Below the pieces are notes generated by a model. It had not been told where the DNA came from. It saw nothing but the letters and a program-made list of their open reading frames with translations, and searched no databases. This document shows, one piece after another, positions 40,415 through 48,984 of a stretch of 64,000 nucleotides of DNA (position 1 is the stretch's first letter; the number at the start of each line of letters is the position of its first letter). The translations under genes and the position numbers were made by a program. The stretch is taken from NCBI RefSeq assembly GCF_003259845.1, contig NZ_QLMJ01000020.1, positions 124,001 to 188,000 of the forward strand, in the 5' to 3' direction. The stretch is from Actinoplanes lutulentus. Lineage in GTDB: Bacteria > Actinomycetota > Actinomycetes > Mycobacteriales > Micromonosporaceae.

Positions 40415-41692
40415 TCAGCGAACGGATTTGATTTTGAAGATGCTGACGGCGCCGATGATGATGATGGTGAGCGAGAGGATGAATACCGGTCGGTAGCCGA
40501 GCCCGGCGGAGATGATGCTTGAGGTGATTAGGGGTGCGAGTACGGCGGGCACGGTGTTGGCGGTGTTGAGGATGCCGAGGTCTTTTCCGCGGGCGTTTTG
40601 GGAGGGGAGTACTTCGGTCATGAGGGCGGCGTCGACGGAGAGGAATGCGCCGAGGCCGAGGCCGGATACTGCGGAGAAGATGATCATTGAGGTTGGTGTC
40701 GGCCAGAACAGTGGTAGGGCTACGGCGAGGCCGAAGAGCATGGAGGAGATGAAGATGGGCATCTTGCGGCGTCCGATGCGGTCGGAGACTGGGCCGGCGA
40801 CGACGGTGCCGATCACGATGGTGATGAGGCTTGCGGCTCCGGCGATCGCGACGGTGTCGCCGGCTTGTGAGTCGGTTAGGCCGATGTAGTCGGTGAGTAG
40901 GTAGAGCATGAAGTTTTGCACCATGTAGAGGCCGAGCAGGAGCAGGAAGCGGCCGGCGAAGGCCCAGTAGAAGTCGGGTGCGCCGGTCGGGAACCGGAAG
41001 GTGTCGGCAAGCCCGCGGAGGTCGAGTTTTGTGCGTGGCTGGTCGGTGCTGGGGTAGTCGGGTGCGAGGAACACGAACGACAGCGGCAGGGTCAGCATGA
41101 CTGCTGCCAGGATTGGGAACAGGGCGTCGGGGTCGCTGATGAAGCGTGATGCGGCGATTGATCCGGCAGCGCCGGCGAAGACTTGGGCGCCGCCGTAGAT
41201 GGCGGAGGCGGTGCCTCGCTTGTCGGTGGGGATCCGGTCGGGGAAGACTGCGAGGACGGCGGCGGGGAGTGCGTTGAAGAACAGTGAGTAGCCGATCCAG
41301 ACTGCGAAGAAGCTGCTGATGGTCTGTGTGAGTGGCACTAGGAGCAGGAATCCGGCGCCGGTGGCCGCGCCGAAGACGATCCAGGGTGTGCGGCGTCCCC
41401 ATCGGCTGCGGGTGAGGTCTGAGATCGCGCCCCACGCGAACAGGGCGATCGTGGTGGCGACCGCGCTGAGCGCGGTTCCGGCACCGAGGTAGAACACTTT
41501 GTCGTCGGGTTCCAGGACGGCGATCTTCGCGGCGGCCAGGACGCCGACAAAAGCGCTGTTGGCGAAGAGCCAGCCGAATCCGATGAGGAACAGGCCGGTG
41601 CCGAGGCGGCGCTGGCTGACCCGGGACCGGACGGTGGTGTCCGGCACCGGCGGATCGTCGAGGGCGCGGGGTTCAGGTAGTTCAGTGGACAT
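40415..41692 (-). CDS. MFS/GPH-type sugar transporter
   Basis: The ATG at 41692 gives 425 residues; a TTG three codons earlier is possible. About twelve membrane helices are visible. The loop 2-3 motif ISDLTRSRWGRRTPWI and the internal repeat VSDRIGRRKMPIF are typical of sugar-carrying major facilitator proteins. It lies between the GH2 and GH78 genes, so it probably imports the oligosaccharide or glycoside cut by the operon's cytoplasmic enzymes. No ABC importer is present in either glycosidase operon. Confidence 0.9.
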   Translation of the reverse strand: MSTELPEPRALDDPPVPDTTVRSRVSQRRLGTGLFLIGFGWLFANSAFVGVLAAAKIAVLEPDDKVFYLGAGTALSAVATTIALFAWGAISDLTRSRWGRRTPWIVFGAATGAGFLLLVPLTQTISSFFAVWIGYSLFFNALPAAVLAVFPDRIPTDKRGTASAIYGGAQVFAGAAGSIAASRFISDPDALFPILAAVMLTLPLSFVFLAPDYPSTDQPRTKLDLRGLADTFRFPTGAPDFYWAFAGRFLLLLGLYMVQNFMLYLLTDYIGLTDSQAGDTVAIAGAASLITIVIGTVVAGPVSDRIGRRKMPIFISSMLFGLAVALPLFWPTPTSMIIFSAVSGLGLGAFLSVDAALMTEVLPSQNARGKDLGILNTANTVPAVLAPLITSSIISAGLGYRPVFILSLTIIIIGAVSIFKIKSVR

Positions 41693-41722
41693 ATGCGTCA
41701 ACTCTCTGAACAGGGCAGTGGT

Positions 41723-44110
41723 CTAGTAGGGGGTGACCTGCTTGAGCTGGATCGAGGCGGTGCCGTGAGTGCGGCTCACCGCTGTGACGACGATGTCGCC
41801 GGCGTCGTGGCCGGCGCGGACCACGGCGAGGGCGCGGCCGCGGTAAGTGCTGTGTTCGTGGTCGGCGAAGGATTCTGCGGTCGCCGGTGCCGCGCTGCCG
41901 AAGCCAGCCAGGGTCGCCGGCCCTTCTACGGTGATGTGGATCTGGTCCTCGTCGAGCATGTCGACTACGTCGTTCGCGTCCGCGAGTTCGACGCGTACGA
42001 AAGCAAGGTCTTGATCGTCTGCCCTTAGCTCGACGGTCTCGGCGGTCAGCCGCAACCGGGCCCGGCCGGCGGTGCGCAGCGATGAGCGCCCGCTCTCGGC
42101 GCCGTCACGGTAGGCGACGGCGGTGACCTCGCCCGGCTGGTAGCGGGTCCGGAATCGGGCGACGAAGCCATGGACGGGCTCACGCCCGATGGACTGTCCG
42201 TTGACCAGCAGTTCCACCTCGTCGCCGGCGCTGTAGATCTCGATCTCCGTCGGTTTTCCGGCGCATCCGCACCACGACCAGCTGGCGACGGCGTCGGTCG
42301 AACGCCACGCCGTCCGGCTGACAGGCCGGCCGACGACGTCCGGTGGCCGGACGGTGATCACGGGCGCGTCGAGCAGCCCCCAGACGGTTTGGGCGAGGAA
42401 TGCCGGAGCGCCGGGCTCGCCGGTGATGTCGATGGCGCCGCAGCCGCCGGTGAGGTGGGGGTACGGCTTGTGCAGGCCGCCGCGGCGGGTGCCGTAGGTC
42501 CAGGTGCCGATGCCGGCCTCGCCGAGATAGTCCCAGCCGGTCCACATGAAGTCGCCGATCACGTTCGGCAGCCGCTCGACCAGCGCCCAGTTGGCGGCGA
42601 TGTCGCCGGGCATCGTCTCGGTGCCGACGATCACCCGGTCCGGGTGCAGCCGGGAGTCAGTCTCGTACCGCACGGTGCCGTAGTTGTATCCGGCGACATC
42701 GAGGATGTCGAAGATCGCGCGGGTCGCCTTGTCGGCGCGCTTGAGGCGCGGCACGGTCTTCATCAGGCGGCCGAACTGGTTGGTCAGGACATTGACCATG
42801 GTGCTGTTCATGGGTGGGGCGGACTTGCTCGACGGCTGCTCGGCAGGGCTGCCCTTGAGCGTTGTCGGCCAGCTCAGCGTCGCCGCCATCAGGTTGACAC
42901 CCATGGTGACCGGGCGGCCGGGATCGAGGGCGCGGACGTGGTCGGACATCCGGCGGGCCGTCGCCACACCGTACGGCGTGGCCGGTTCGCTGTTCTCGTT
43001 ACCGATCGAGTACATGATCACGCTGGGATGGTTGCGGTCCCTGATGATCATCGCGTCGGCGTCGGCCTGCCAGGTCGCGGCGAAATGCGGGGCGTCGTCG
43101 TGCTCGGTCTTGTGGTCGTACCAGCCGTCGTAGAGCTCGTCCATGACGTACATGCCGAGCTCGTCGCAGGCGTCGAGCAGGTCGCGGGAAGCCGGGTTGT
43201 GCGCGCTGCGGATCGCGTTGAACCCGTTGTCCTTGAGGATGCGGACCCGCCGGAACTCGGCGGCGCGGAAGGTGGCCGCGCCCAGCACCCCGCTGTCGTG
43301 GTGCACATTCGCGCCGCGCAGCAGCGTCGGCACGCCGTTGACCCGGAGCCCGTGGCGCCCGTCGAGGTCGATCGTGCGCAGCCCGATCTTCGTCGTCTGC
43401 TCGTCACGGACCTGGCCGTGGGTGCTGATCCGGATCGTGGCGTCGTACAGGTTCGGCTGCTCGGCCGACCAGAGCAGGGGAGCGGGGAGGGTCAGTGTCA
43501 CCTGGGCTGTCGAGCCGGCTGTGCGGGTGGTCGCGACGAGGCCACCGATCGCGACGTACACGTCGATCGGTTCGCTGTCCGGATTGGCGAGGTCCAGCGT
43601 GACGTCGACCTGGGCGGCGCCGTCGCCGGCGACGGTGCGGAATCGGGCGCTGCCGGGCACGATGTGCACGGCGTCCTGGACTCGCACCCACACGGGGCGA
43701 TAGATGCCGGAGCCCGTGTACCAGCGGGAGTTGGGCACCTGCGTGTTGTCGACGGTCACCTCGACCAGGTTGTCCGCGCCCAGGTTGAGTTCCGGGTCGA
43801 TGCGGACCTCGAATTCGGTGTAACCGCTGACCGTGCTGCCGACCGTCTGACCGTTGACGAACACCTGGCTGTGCCGGTAGACGCCTTCGAACAGCAGGCT
43901 GACCCGCTTGCCCGCGAGGTCCCGTGGCGCGTGCCAAGTCTTCTGGTAGCGGTAGGCGCCGCCGAGGAAATAGGCACCGTGCCCGCCCGACGGGCTGTCA
44001 GCTCGACGGCCTTCACCGAGCATCGCGTCGTGCGGGAGCGTCACCGGCGTGGAGGAGCCGTCCGGCAGCCGCTGCGCCTGCCAATCCGAGTTGAACAGCG
44101 ACAGGCTCAT
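41723..44110 (-). CDS. GH2 beta-galactosidase-like enzyme
   Basis: The 795-residue protein has the GH2 order: a jelly-roll sugar-binding domain (GAYRYQKTWHAPRDLAGKRV), an immunoglobulin-like domain (IGLRTIDLDGRHGLRVNGVP), then the TIM barrel. The acid/base Glu is in MYSIGNENSE and the nucleophile Glu in VIVGTETMPG. C-terminal beta domains follow, including an invasin/Big-like region (FVRVELADANDVVDM). There is no signal peptide. It probably removes terminal beta-galactosyl (or related) residues from imported oligosaccharides. It is followed closely by the transporter gene and begins one base after the GH43 gene ends. Confidence 0.9.
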   Translation of the reverse strand: MSLSLFNSDWQAQRLPDGSSTPVTLPHDAMLGEGRRADSPSGGHGAYFLGGAYRYQKTWHAPRDLAGKRVSLLFEGVYRHSQVFVNGQTVGSTVSGYTEFEVRIDPELNLGADNLVEVTVDNTQVPNSRWYTGSGIYRPVWVRVQDAVHIVPGSARFRTVAGDGAAQVDVTLDLANPDSEPIDVYVAIGGLVATTRTAGSTAQVTLTLPAPLLWSAEQPNLYDATIRISTHGQVRDEQTTKIGLRTIDLDGRHGLRVNGVPTLLRGANVHHDSGVLGAATFRAAEFRRVRILKDNGFNAIRSAHNPASRDLLDACDELGMYVMDELYDGWYDHKTEHDDAPHFAATWQADADAMIIRDRNHPSVIMYSIGNENSEPATPYGVATARRMSDHVRALDPGRPVTMGVNLMAATLSWPTTLKGSPAEQPSSKSAPPMNSTMVNVLTNQFGRLMKTVPRLKRADKATRAIFDILDVAGYNYGTVRYETDSRLHPDRVIVGTETMPGDIAANWALVERLPNVIGDFMWTGWDYLGEAGIGTWTYGTRRGGLHKPYPHLTGGCGAIDITGEPGAPAFLAQTVWGLLDAPVITVRPPDVVGRPVSRTAWRSTDAVASWSWCGCAGKPTEIEIYSAGDEVELLVNGQSIGREPVHGFVARFRTRYQPGEVTAVAYRDGAESGRSSLRTAGRARLRLTAETVELRADDQDLAFVRVELADANDVVDMLDEDQIHITVEGPATLAGFGSAAPATAESFADHEHSTYRGRALAVVRAGHDAGDIVVTAVSRTHGTASIQLKQVTPY

Positions 44111-44111
44111 G

Positions 44112-45854
44112 TCATGCCGCCGCGAGGTGGACGGGTTGTCCGCGGGTGATGCCGTTCTCGTTGAAGGAGTCGACGGCGATCCAGTAGTCGTGGTCCGCGT
44201 TGAGGGCGCTCAGGTCGAGGTCGGTGCGGTCGTAGAGCAGCCAGCTCTGGTAGAGCTTGTCGGCGGCCAGACCGTATCGGACGTTGTATCCCGGGGCAGT
44301 CGGCGCGCCATTCCAGGTGACGGCGGCGTTGAGAGGACTGGTATGGCGAGCACGAGGGGTCACTGCCGCGGGTGCGGCACCGGCGCCGTGGCCGAAGACC
44401 CGCAGACCGCTGACGGCCAGTTTTGATCCGTACGGCTGGGCGTACCCGGTCAGGCGGATGTGCCGGTAGGCGCGCGGCTCGTCGAGTTCGACGAACAGGT
44501 GGGTGCGGCTGACCTTCGCCCCTCGCGTGTCGTACAGCGGTTCCCAGGTCACACCGTCGGCGGAGCCTTCGAGCAGCACTTCCACGGCAGGCTCGGCCAT
44601 GTCGATGCGCCGGCGCCAGACCAGGGTCTGCTGGGTCTCGGCCCACTTCGGTTTCGGCGGGCGGATCTCGTGGTCGGCGAGGTTGATCTGTACGGACGAG
44701 ACGGTGGCGCCTTCGGGAATGTCGACAGAGATCCAGTGGCCCGGCGTGGCGTCGGCGGGCACCCACCAGGTTCGGGCGTCTTCGTTCACCGCGAGCTCGG
44801 CCGCATGTGCGGGGTCGGCGGAGGAGACGGTGACGGGCCGCCGGTCGGACAGCAGCATCGCTTTGGCCGACAGCGACCACGGGTCCGCGGGGCCGTTCGG
44901 CACGGTCATCGGGTAGTCGGCGAACTCCTGGTTGCAGAAGAGCACGCCGTCGGCGTCGAAGCCGGCCGGGAACAGGCCGATGCGTCGTTCGAACATGTGC
45001 TGCACGGAGATCCGCATGGTGGCCATGTGCCACCAGTTGCCGTGCCGGTCCTGGATGGTCGATCCGTGGCCTGCGGCGGTCATGAAGCCGCCGGGCTTGG
45101 AGGAGAACGGTGACTGCGGGGAGTAGATGAACGGGCCGAGCGGCGATGGCGCGGTGTAATAGCCGTCCGCGTAGGTGTTGAGCTGGGTGCCGGGAGCCGC
45201 GTACTGCAGGTAGTAGACGCCGTCGTATTTGGTCATCCAGGCGCCCTCGAAGTACGGATCGGTTCCGGCGATCTTCTCCATGAGGACACCCATGCCGTTG
45301 GACTGGCGGTGGTCGTGGTTCTCGCCGGGGCGTTCCCAGCCGTGGGCGCGTACATCGCCGCTGATGATCGGCACGGGCTGCCCGATGCGCTCGAACGTCG
45401 TACGGTCGAGTTCTTGGCCTTGAATGGGTTTTTTGTTCGAGGTTCCCCAGTAGAGGTAGACGCGGCCGTCGTCGTCCTGGAAGAGGTTGGGGTCGAAGAA
45501 GGCGAACGTGCCCGGGATCTCCTGCCACTGGCCGCTCAGAGGGTCGGTGGTGCGGAAGAACGAGCAGGGCTTGACGCTGCGTGACGCGCACACGACGAGG
45601 TGGCCGTCGATCTCGCGGACATCCGGTGCGTAGTCGTAGGTCGGCAGGGTCGGGGTGGCCGCGAATTCCCAGGTGGCCAGATCGTCGGAGTGCCAGAACC
45701 CGCCGGACATCGAGGGGAAGAGGTAGTAGCGGTCCTTGTAGAGGATCACGGACGGGTCGGCTGCCTCCCGGAACACACCACGCCAGAACGGGCCGACCGA
45801 CATGTCCGAGAACCGGTAGGCGATGTCGAGGGGATTGCAGGTGAAGCTGCTCAT
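44112..45854 (-). CDS. GH43 glycosidase with discoidin-like and FN3-like C-terminus
   Basis: The 580-residue protein has the five-bladed propeller acids of GH43: the catalytic base Asp in REAADPSVILYKDRYYLF, the pKa-tuning Asp in FFDPNLFQDDDGRVYLYWG and the acid Glu in PYFEGAWMTKYDGVYYLQY. After ~330 residues come an F5/8 type C (discoidin)-like beta domain (ISVDIPEGATVSSVQINLAD, AYRHIRLTGYAQPYG) and a fibronectin-III-like end (TWNGAPTAPGYNVRYG). There is no signal peptide. GH43 enzymes release arabinose, xylose or galactose. It is the first gene of its operon, right behind the operator-flanked promoter. Confidence 0.92.
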   Translation of the reverse strand: MSSFTCNPLDIAYRFSDMSVGPFWRGVFREAADPSVILYKDRYYLFPSMSGGFWHSDDLATWEFAATPTLPTYDYAPDVREIDGHLVVCASRSVKPCSFFRTTDPLSGQWQEIPGTFAFFDPNLFQDDDGRVYLYWGTSNKKPIQGQELDRTTFERIGQPVPIISGDVRAHGWERPGENHDHRQSNGMGVLMEKIAGTDPYFEGAWMTKYDGVYYLQYAAPGTQLNTYADGYYTAPSPLGPFIYSPQSPFSSKPGGFMTAAGHGSTIQDRHGNWWHMATMRISVQHMFERRIGLFPAGFDADGVLFCNQEFADYPMTVPNGPADPWSLSAKAMLLSDRRPVTVSSADPAHAAELAVNEDARTWWVPADATPGHWISVDIPEGATVSSVQINLADHEIRPPKPKWAETQQTLVWRRRIDMAEPAVEVLLEGSADGVTWEPLYDTRGAKVSRTHLFVELDEPRAYRHIRLTGYAQPYGSKLAVSGLRVFGHGAGAAPAAVTPRARHTSPLNAAVTWNGAPTAPGYNVRYGLAADKLYQSWLLYDRTDLDLSALNADHDYWIAVDSFNENGITRGQPVHLAAA

Positions 45855-45880
45855 GGCGGGTGACGGCCTTTCTAGTGACT

Positions 45881-45962
45881 ATCTGCCGATCGGTAGATGA
45901 AGTTACGGCCAGGTTGCGATCGGGTCAACGGGATGACGAAAAATATCTACCGTATGGAAGAT
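45881..45962 (-). promoter_or_regulatory. Promoter of the GH43 operon flanked by two operators
   Basis: On the minus strand a TTGACC -35 box (45923-45928) and a TAACTT -10 box (45900-45905) are separated by 17 bases. Two 18-bp inverted repeats bracket it: ATCTGCCGATCGGTAGAT (45881-45898) just downstream of the -10 box, and ATCTACCGTATGGAAGAT (45945-45962) 16 bases upstream of the -35 box. The consensus is ATCTRCC-N4-GGWAGAT. The same arrangement recurs at 50621-50704, so one repressor probably controls both operons. Confidence 0.82.
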
Positions 45963-45964
45963 GA

Positions 45965-45996
45965 GATTGGGGGCGTCCGAACGGGCGCCCCCAATC
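45965..45996 (-). terminator. Terminator of the GH35-GH3-SDR operon
   Basis: GATTGGGGGCG (45965-45975) pairs perfectly with 45986-45996 over 11 bp around a 10-base loop. It lies eight bases after the SDR stop and directly upstream of the distal operator of the next operon, insulating the two. Confidence 0.8.
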
Positions 45997-46003
45997 GTGG
46001 GCG

Positions 46004-46768
46004 TTATGCGTAGAACGCCCCGCCGCCGTCGACGGACAGCGTCGTCCCGGTGATGTACGAGGCGTCCGGCCCGGCCAGGAAGACCGCTGCCCGGCCGACA
46101 TCGCCCTCGGCGTCGCCGAACCGCGGGATCGACATCGTCGCTACGACGGCCTTGTAGTCATCCGGGTTGGCCTTGAAGTGCGCCTCGGCGCCCGGGGTCA
46201 TGACACCCGGTGCGATGCAGTTGACCGTGATGCCGAGCGCACCCCACTCCCGTGCCGCCGAGCGGGTCAGAGCGCCGATCGCGCCCTTGGTCGATACATA
46301 GGTCGCGTACCCTGCCATGCCGAGCAGCTCGGAGGCTGAGCGCAGGTTGATCACGCGACCGTAGCCGTCCTTCAGGTACGGGAAGCAGGCGCGCATGAAG
46401 TAGAAGCAGGCCCGCGGCCCGGTGCCGAACGCCAGGTCGAGGTCGGCGTCGGTGACCTCGGCCAGCGGCACGCCGGAGCGAGACGCCTGCGCGTTGTTGA
46501 CCAGGATGTCCACCGTGCCGAAGCGGTCGACCACGTCGGCCACGGCCGAGTCGACGGCTGCGGAGTCGCTGATGTCGGCGGTGATGGCCAGGCCGGTCGC
46601 GCTGGCGGCCTCGATCAGGCCTACGGTCTGCTTCGCGCCGTCGCCGTTGATGTCGATGACGGCAACGGCGGTGCCCTCTTTGGCGAGGGCGGTCGCGATG
46701 CCGCGGCCGACTCCGCCGCCGGCGCCGGTGATGATGGCGACTTTCCCGTCGAGCGTTCCCATGATCAT
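46004..46768 (-). CDS. Short-chain dehydrogenase (sugar dehydrogenase-like)
   Basis: The 254-residue SDR has VAIITGAGGGVGRGIATAL, the NNAQ variant of the NNAG motif, the Ser of NLRSASELLG and the catalytic Y-V-S-T-K, ending SYITGTTLSVDGGGAFYA. An in-frame ATG two codons in (46762) is an alternative start. It is the last gene of the GH35-GH3-SDR operon, 43 bases after GH3, and may oxidise the monosaccharide released by those hydrolases. Confidence 0.9.
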   Translation of the reverse strand: MIMGTLDGKVAIITGAGGGVGRGIATALAKEGTAVAVIDINGDGAKQTVGLIEAASATGLAITADISDSAAVDSAVADVVDRFGTVDILVNNAQASRSGVPLAEVTDADLDLAFGTGPRACFYFMRACFPYLKDGYGRVINLRSASELLGMAGYATYVSTKGAIGALTRSAAREWGALGITVNCIAPGVMTPGAEAHFKANPDDYKAVVATMSIPRFGDAEGDVGRAAVFLAGPDASYITGTTLSVDGGGAFYA

Positions 46769-46811
46769 TTCCGTTCGTGTGGTGGTGCGGATGCCCGATG
46801 GCCCGCCGACA

Positions 46812-48983
46812 TCACTGCTCCTTGGTGATGAGCGGCTGAATGTCGTCGAAGGTGCTCGGGCTGTGGGCTGCGGCAGCGATTCCCCACGTCCCCGGCCGGC
46901 GTGACCAGGCCCGGGTCTGCGGATCGCGTTGCCGGGTCGGGGTCAGATCGAGGGTGACCTCGACGGTGGCCTCGGCTCCTGCGGCAAGTTCGACGCGGCG
47001 GAAACCGATCAGCTGCGGGATCGGCCGGGCGGCCGAGGTGTCCGCGGCATAGATCTGGACCACAGTCGATCCGGCACGCTTGCCGGAGTTGCGGACCCGT
47101 ACGGTCGCGGTGCCGGTGGTCTCGGTGGCTTCGTGCCCGAGGAGGTCCTGTTCGAAGGTGGTGTAGCCGAGCCCGAAACCGAACGGGAAGGCTGCGGCGT
47201 TCCCGTCGCGGTCGAGTTTGCGCTGTCCCCACCAGGCGTCGTAGACGATCGAGCGCGCCTCCGCGTCGAAGAACGGCAGGTGCTCGGCACTGGTGGGGAT
47301 GGACACCGGCAGGCGGCCGCCGGGTTCGGCGGCGCCGGTCAGCACGTCGGCCAGAGCCCGCCCGCCCTCCATCCCGGGGTACCAGGCGTGCAGGATCGCG
47401 GGAACCTGTTCCCTCCACGCCTCGATGATGATGGCGCTGCCGCCGATCAGCACGGCCACGGTCCGCGGGTTCGCGGCGGCGACCGCGGCGACCAGCCGCT
47501 CGTCGTCGTCGTGCAGGGTCAGTGACTCCCGGTCTCCGCCCTGGCCGAACTGGCTGCTCTTCCTCGCCAGCTTCTCCATCGCCCACTTGACCGGGCTGAA
47601 GTTGAACGGGAAACCGAAGATGTCGAGGTTGGCGTCACCGTTCTCGATACGTTCGCCCTCGTCGTCGTGGTCCATGCCGACGACCAGGATCGCCGCGTCC
47701 GCGGCGGTGGCCGCGGCGACGGCCGCCGTGATGTCGGCACCGTCGGCGTGCACGATCTCGACGCCGGGCAGGGCCTCGCGCAGCCCGTCCAGCGGTGAGC
47801 TGGTGCTCGGCGGGTGCACCAGCGACGAACCGTGGTCACCGGTGTTGGCTTGCGCGGCGAGTTTGCCGATCACCGCGAGCCGTTTGATTTCCGGTGCGAG
47901 CGGCAGCACCGGGGTGTCGTCGACAGGGTCGTTCTTGAGCAGCACCATCGCCTGCGTGGCGACGCGCCGGGCCAGCGCGCGGTGGGCCGGTGAGGCGATC
48001 ACGTCAGTGGCGGGTTCGGCCGGGTCGCGGGTCGCAGCGTGCCGCAGGGTGGTGCGCAGGATGCGGTGCGCCGATTGGATGACGGTGTCCCGGGCGAGGC
48101 GTCCGTCCTTGAGCGCGCCGGGCAGTTCCCGTGCCCGCAGCAGGCGCAACGGCATCTCGACGTCCATGCCGGCTTCCAGGCTTTCGAGCCCGGCGTGAGT
48201 GCCGAACACCCAGTCGCTGGTGACGAAGCCGTCGAAGCCCCACTCGTCGCGCAGGATGTCGGTGAGCAGTGCCTTGTTGACGTCCATGAACTTGCCGTTG
48301 ACCGAGTTGTAGGCGCTCATCACCGACTCGGCCCCGGCGTCCACGACCGCCTTGAAGTGCGGCAGGTACACCTCGTGCAGGGCGTGATCGTCGACGGTGA
48401 CGTCGACCCGGAAGCGGGCGTTCTCCATCGAGTTGAGGGCGAAATGTTTCACGCAGGCCATCACGTTCGGGCGCAGCCCGCGGGTGAGCCCGGCGCCCAT
48501 CCGGCCGATCAGGACCGGATCCTCGCCGTAGGTCTCCTGGGCCCTGCCCCAGGCGGGGTGCCGCAGCAGGTTGATGCAGACGGCCCCGGAATAGTTGGCG
48601 CCGCGGGCGCGGGCCTCCAGGCCCATGGCCGTCCCGACCTGCTGTTCGAGGTCGGGATCCCACGTCGCACCGCGTGCCATGCTCACCGGGAACGCGGTCG
48701 ACCCTTCGATGACCACGCCGCGGGGCCCGTCGGTGAACCGGACGCCGGGGATGCCGAGGCGGGCGACGGCTCCGCCGGTGATCGGCCCGGATTTGATCTT
48801 TCCGGGAAGCGCGATCATCGACCGGGGCAGAACGTCCCCGTCGAGCAGCCACAGCAGCTCGTCGTCGGTCATTTCGGCGATGAGCAGGTCAGCAGCATCA
48901 GCGGCGTCGAGTTCGCCCGCGCGGACTCGACGAACGCTGTCGCCGAAAGTGTTCTGTGGTGCCACCTCAGTCGTTCCCTTCAT
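46812..48983 (-). CDS. GH3 beta-glycosidase
   Basis: The 723-residue enzyme has the GH3 barrel with IPGVRFTDGPRGVV, the sugar-binding MACVKHFALNSMENARF (Lys-His motif) and the nucleophile Asp in GFVTSDWVFGTHAG. An alpha/beta sandwich (AILVVGMDHDDEGERIENG) and a C-terminal fibronectin-III domain (ATVRVRNSGKRAGSTVVQIY) follow. There is no signal peptide. Specificity within GH3 (beta-glucose, beta-xylose, alpha-arabinose) cannot be read from the sequence. It begins one base after GH35 stops. Confidence 0.92.
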   Translation of the reverse strand: MKGTTEVAPQNTFGDSVRRVRAGELDAADAADLLIAEMTDDELLWLLDGDVLPRSMIALPGKIKSGPITGGAVARLGIPGVRFTDGPRGVVIEGSTAFPVSMARGATWDPDLEQQVGTAMGLEARARGANYSGAVCINLLRHPAWGRAQETYGEDPVLIGRMGAGLTRGLRPNVMACVKHFALNSMENARFRVDVTVDDHALHEVYLPHFKAVVDAGAESVMSAYNSVNGKFMDVNKALLTDILRDEWGFDGFVTSDWVFGTHAGLESLEAGMDVEMPLRLLRARELPGALKDGRLARDTVIQSAHRILRTTLRHAATRDPAEPATDVIASPAHRALARRVATQAMVLLKNDPVDDTPVLPLAPEIKRLAVIGKLAAQANTGDHGSSLVHPPSTSSPLDGLREALPGVEIVHADGADITAAVAAATAADAAILVVGMDHDDEGERIENGDANLDIFGFPFNFSPVKWAMEKLARKSSQFGQGGDRESLTLHDDDERLVAAVAAANPRTVAVLIGGSAIIIEAWREQVPAILHAWYPGMEGGRALADVLTGAAEPGGRLPVSIPTSAEHLPFFDAEARSIVYDAWWGQRKLDRDGNAAAFPFGFGLGYTTFEQDLLGHEATETTGTATVRVRNSGKRAGSTVVQIYAADTSAARPIPQLIGFRRVELAAGAEATVEVTLDLTPTRQRDPQTRAWSRRPGTWGIAAAAHSPSTFDDIQPLITKEQ

Positions 48984-48984
48984 G

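Noticed and set aside
44107..45591. A 494-codon minus-strand frame inside GH43
   Set aside because: Out-of-frame shadow of the GH43 gene with Arg-rich composition.
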